A stretch of DNA of 64,000 nt from Hydrogenovibrio sp965140365. GTDB taxonomy: Bacteria; Pseudomonadota; Gammaproteobacteria; Thiomicrospirales; Thiomicrospiraceae. Within the stretch, counting starts at the first letter, position 1. Each line of letters opens with the position of its first letter. This document shows positions 62,065-64,000 of this stretch, in pieces. A program made the translations under genes and the position numbers. The notes under the pieces were generated by a model that saw only the letters and a list, made by a program, of their open reading frames with translations, was not told the DNA's origin and made no database searches. The DNA lies in assembly GCA_965140365.1 (NCBI GenBank), contig OZ223196.1; one strand, written 5' to 3'.

Positions 62065-62775
62065 ATGAAAGTCGCCATTATCGGAGCCATGGAAGAAGAA
62101 GTGGCCTTGTTGCGCAACCAGATTCAAAACCTCGCCACCGAAATCCACGGAGGGTTTGAATACTATCTGGGTCAAATCAACGGTTTGGAGGTGGTACTGT
62201 TGCGCTCCGGCATCGGCAAAGTCAATGCCGCCATCGGCACCGCTTTATTGATTAAGCTGTACGCGCCGGATTATGTCATCAACACCGGCTCGGCCGGCGG
62301 TTTCCACTCCGATCTTGAGGTGGGCGATATTGTCATCAGCGCGGCCGTCACCCATCACGATGTGGATGTGACGCCTTTCGGCTATGCCCGCGGTCAGGTG
62401 CCGGGCCATCCCGAGAACTACACCGCCGACTCAGGCCTGGTGGAAATTGCCAAAAACAGCATTGATGCCTTACAGGAAGTCAGCCATATGCATGGTTTGA
62501 TTGCCACCGGTGACCGCTTTATGCACTTGCCGGACGATGTGGAAACCACCCGAAACAATTTTCCGGAAATGATTGCCTGCGAAATGGAAGCCGCCGCCGT
62601 GGCACAAACCTGCCATGCTTTTGACGTGCCATTTGTCATTATCCGTTCGCTATCCGATATTGCCGGCAAGGAAAATGCCGTGACGTTTGAACAGTATCTG
62701 GAGAAAGCCGCCACGCATTCGGCTCGCTTGATTTTGGAGATGTTAAAGGAATTAAAAACCCAAGCCGCCGCTTAA
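62065..62775 (+). CDS. mtnN: 5'-methylthioadenosine/S-adenosylhomocysteine nucleosidase
   Basis: 236 aa. It releases adenine from MTA and SAH, giving S-ribosylhomocysteine for LuxS. IGAMEEEVALLRN at the N-terminus, NTGSAGGFHSDLEVGDIVIS in the middle, and the catalytic acid region FVIIRSLSDIAGKENAV are all typical. It forms a luxS-mtnN operon. A one-mismatch palindrome copy is at 62431. Confidence 0.96.
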   Translation: MKVAIIGAMEEEVALLRNQIQNLATEIHGGFEYYLGQINGLEVVLLRSGIGKVNAAIGTALLIKLYAPDYVINTGSAGGFHSDLEVGDIVISAAVTHHDVDVTPFGYARGQVPGHPENYTADSGLVEIAKNSIDALQEVSHMHGLIATGDRFMHLPDDVETTRNNFPEMIACEMEAAAVAQTCHAFDVPFVIIRSLSDIAGKENAVTFEQYLEKAATHSARLILEMLKELKTQAAA

Positions 62776-62811
62776 GACGTTTATAAGGCGTTTAAAAGAT
62801 GCCGAAGCGGC

Positions 62812-64000
62812 TTACGTTAACAGCTGCTCAAACTCTTTCGAATCAATCGGTTGCGTCCAATAAGGCCCTTGCCCGAGTGAGCAACCCCATTCTTTTAAGG
62901 CCATGGCCTCCGGTTCGTCATCCAAACCGGTGGCAATCATACAGGCATCCAAGCCTTTTCCCATCTGAATCAAGGCTTGAACCCATTTTTGACCCGCCGC
63001 CGAAGCCATTTGCGCTTTTAACCAGGCCTGGTCGAATTTGAACTCTTGAACATTCAGGCCGGACAGAACCGGCAAGTTCAAAGGCATCGCGCCCAAACCG
63101 GTTAACGTCATTTGAAAACCGGCTTCGGACAAGTCTTGCAATTTTTCCACGAGTTGACCGTCAAATTGATCGAACTTTTCCATGGCAAAAGCCAACTGTA
63201 ACTGGTTGGCCGTAATGCCGTAGCGCACCAACCGCTGCAACAACATTGTCAAAAAATCGTCTTTCTGCCACAAAGCGTCCATCACCGGCACGGTGACCAC
63301 CAACTCGGCATCGCATTTCGACCATTGGTTTAAATAAAAGCACGCCGTATCCAGCAACCACATTCCCAGAATTTCTTCATCACCGCTGTTTTTCAATAAT
63401 GTCTGCCAAGCCTCATAAGGCTCGCGAGAACCGTCTTCTTTTACCCATTCCAGCGTCATATAACCGCCGACAATGCGGCTTTGTTTTAAATCAATCTGCG
63501 GTTCAACATACGCCTGAAACTGCGATTTTTGGATGGCTTCATCAAACACCTGTTGTTGCTCATGAAGTTTTGCCGGCACTTCGAATTTAACATCGTCATA
63601 AAAGCGAAAGGTTTTTTTGCCTTTCGACTTCGCGACATACAGGGCTTCATCGGCCTGCTCAATTAATTCGGACGACAGCTTCGAATCCTGCGGAAATTGC
63701 GACACGCCAATGCTGGTTGATGTCAGCACTTCCACGCCATCAAACCAATAAGGACGGGAAATTTCGGTCACGATACGATTACAAATAATCTCAATCTCAT
63801 CACGCGACTCGACATCCGACAACAAGATAACAAACTCATCACCGCCTAAACGACTGACGATATCGCCATCGCGCACCGAGGCCACCAAACGGCCACTGAC
63901 ATAACGCAACAGTTCATCGCCAACATGGTGGCCCAGCGTGTCATTCACTTGCTTAAAACCGTCCAGGTCGAGAAACAAAAGTGAAAAGATGGTGTCTTTT
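62812..64000 (-). CDS. GGDEF protein with degenerate EAL domain, 5' end outside the window
   Basis: The gene enters from beyond the right edge; the frame is open to the last base. The visible part begins inside a GGDEF domain (LFLDLDGFKQVNDTLGHHVGDELL, then RLGGDEF, intact). The following EAL domain has YMTLEW in place of ExLxR and LTGLGAM in place of DDFGTG, so phosphodiesterase activity is unlikely. The protein may bind c-di-GMP or act as a cyclase. It carries one palindrome copy read as Gln-Ala-Trp. Confidence 0.88.
   Translation of the reverse strand, partial: KDTIFSLLFLDLDGFKQVNDTLGHHVGDELLRYVSGRLVASVRDGDIVSRLGGDEFVILLSDVESRDEIEIICNRIVTEISRPYWFDGVEVLTSTSIGVSQFPQDSKLSSELIEQADEALYVAKSKGKKTFRFYDDVKFEVPAKLHEQQQVFDEAIQKSQFQAYVEPQIDLKQSRIVGGYMTLEWVKEDGSREPYEAWQTLLKNSGDEEILGMWLLDTACFYLNQWSKCDAELVVTVPVMDALWQKDDFLTMLLQRLVRYGITANQLQLAFAMEKFDQFDGQLVEKLQDLSEAGFQMTLTGLGAMPLNLPVLSGLNVQEFKFDQAWLKAQMASAAGQKWVQALIQMGKGLDACMIATGLDDEPEAMALKEWGCSLGQGPYWTQPIDSKEFEQLLT

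Overview
The window is a chromosomal stretch of a Gram-negative gammaproteobacterium. It encodes TonB-ExbBD, a TonB-dependent receptor, a secretin, lipoproteins, TmcA, RimK, LuxS/Pfs and PurU. A TsdA-like dihaem cytochrome, several c-di-GMP proteins and chemotaxis receptors fit a sulfur-oxidising aquatic lineage such as Thiomicrospira/Hydrogenovibrio relatives. That placement is inference from gene content, not a database match. No rRNA, phage, CRISPR array or complete insertion sequence was seen. Two short non-autonomous inverted-repeat elements are present.

Layout. 0-11 kb: a truncated chemotaxis receptor, an AraC/GyrI-like regulator, an mtfA-thioredoxin-(hydrolase/TlpA) cluster on the minus strand, a GGDEF/EAL protein, a CAP-domain protein and tmcA. 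11-13 kb: exbB-exbD-tonB behind a Fur-box-like site. 13-26 kb: purU, xthA, a flavin reductase-like gene, a DUF1538 membrane protein with two PII-like proteins, rdgB-rph, yicC, marC, mrcA and a fructosamine-kinase relative. 25.6-31 kb: a 263-bp multi-hairpin inverted-repeat element, adk, azoR, mgtE, and rimK with an M14-type deacylase. 31.2-35.5 kb: a thiamin module (TPP riboswitch, TonB receptor, thiamin-binding protein, PnuC/PnuT-like permease, convergent phosphotransferase). 35.6-45.5 kb: a ten-gene Tad/Flp pilus operon. 46-49 kb: a second chemotaxis receptor and tRNA-Phe, tRNA-Leu(UAG) and tRNA-Leu(CAG). 49-59.3 kb: a light-response island. 59.4-64 kb: tsdA-like, bax-like, luxS-mtnN and a truncated GGDEF/EAL gene.

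The light island has two divergent operons. One is SDR, NTF2-like, MFS. The other is FAD oxidoreductase, DUF1365, cyclopropane-fatty-acid synthase, DUF3833, chalcone-isomerase-like and photolyase. A MerR/LitR-type regulator without a visible B12 motif follows, and then a short LOV photoreceptor. Similar TTGTAYAASTT sites lie inside the 17-bp promoter spacers of the divergent region and of the regulator gene, which suggests one switch for the island.

The most striking sequence-level signal is a 10-bp palindrome, CCAGGCCTGG, found 27 times exactly where about 0.06 would be expected by chance. Twenty-two copies are inside genes, mostly read as Gln-Ala-Trp. Five are intergenic, and three of those are extended to 22-24 bp hairpins. 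The 9.6 kb from tadD to the flp upstream region has no exact copy.
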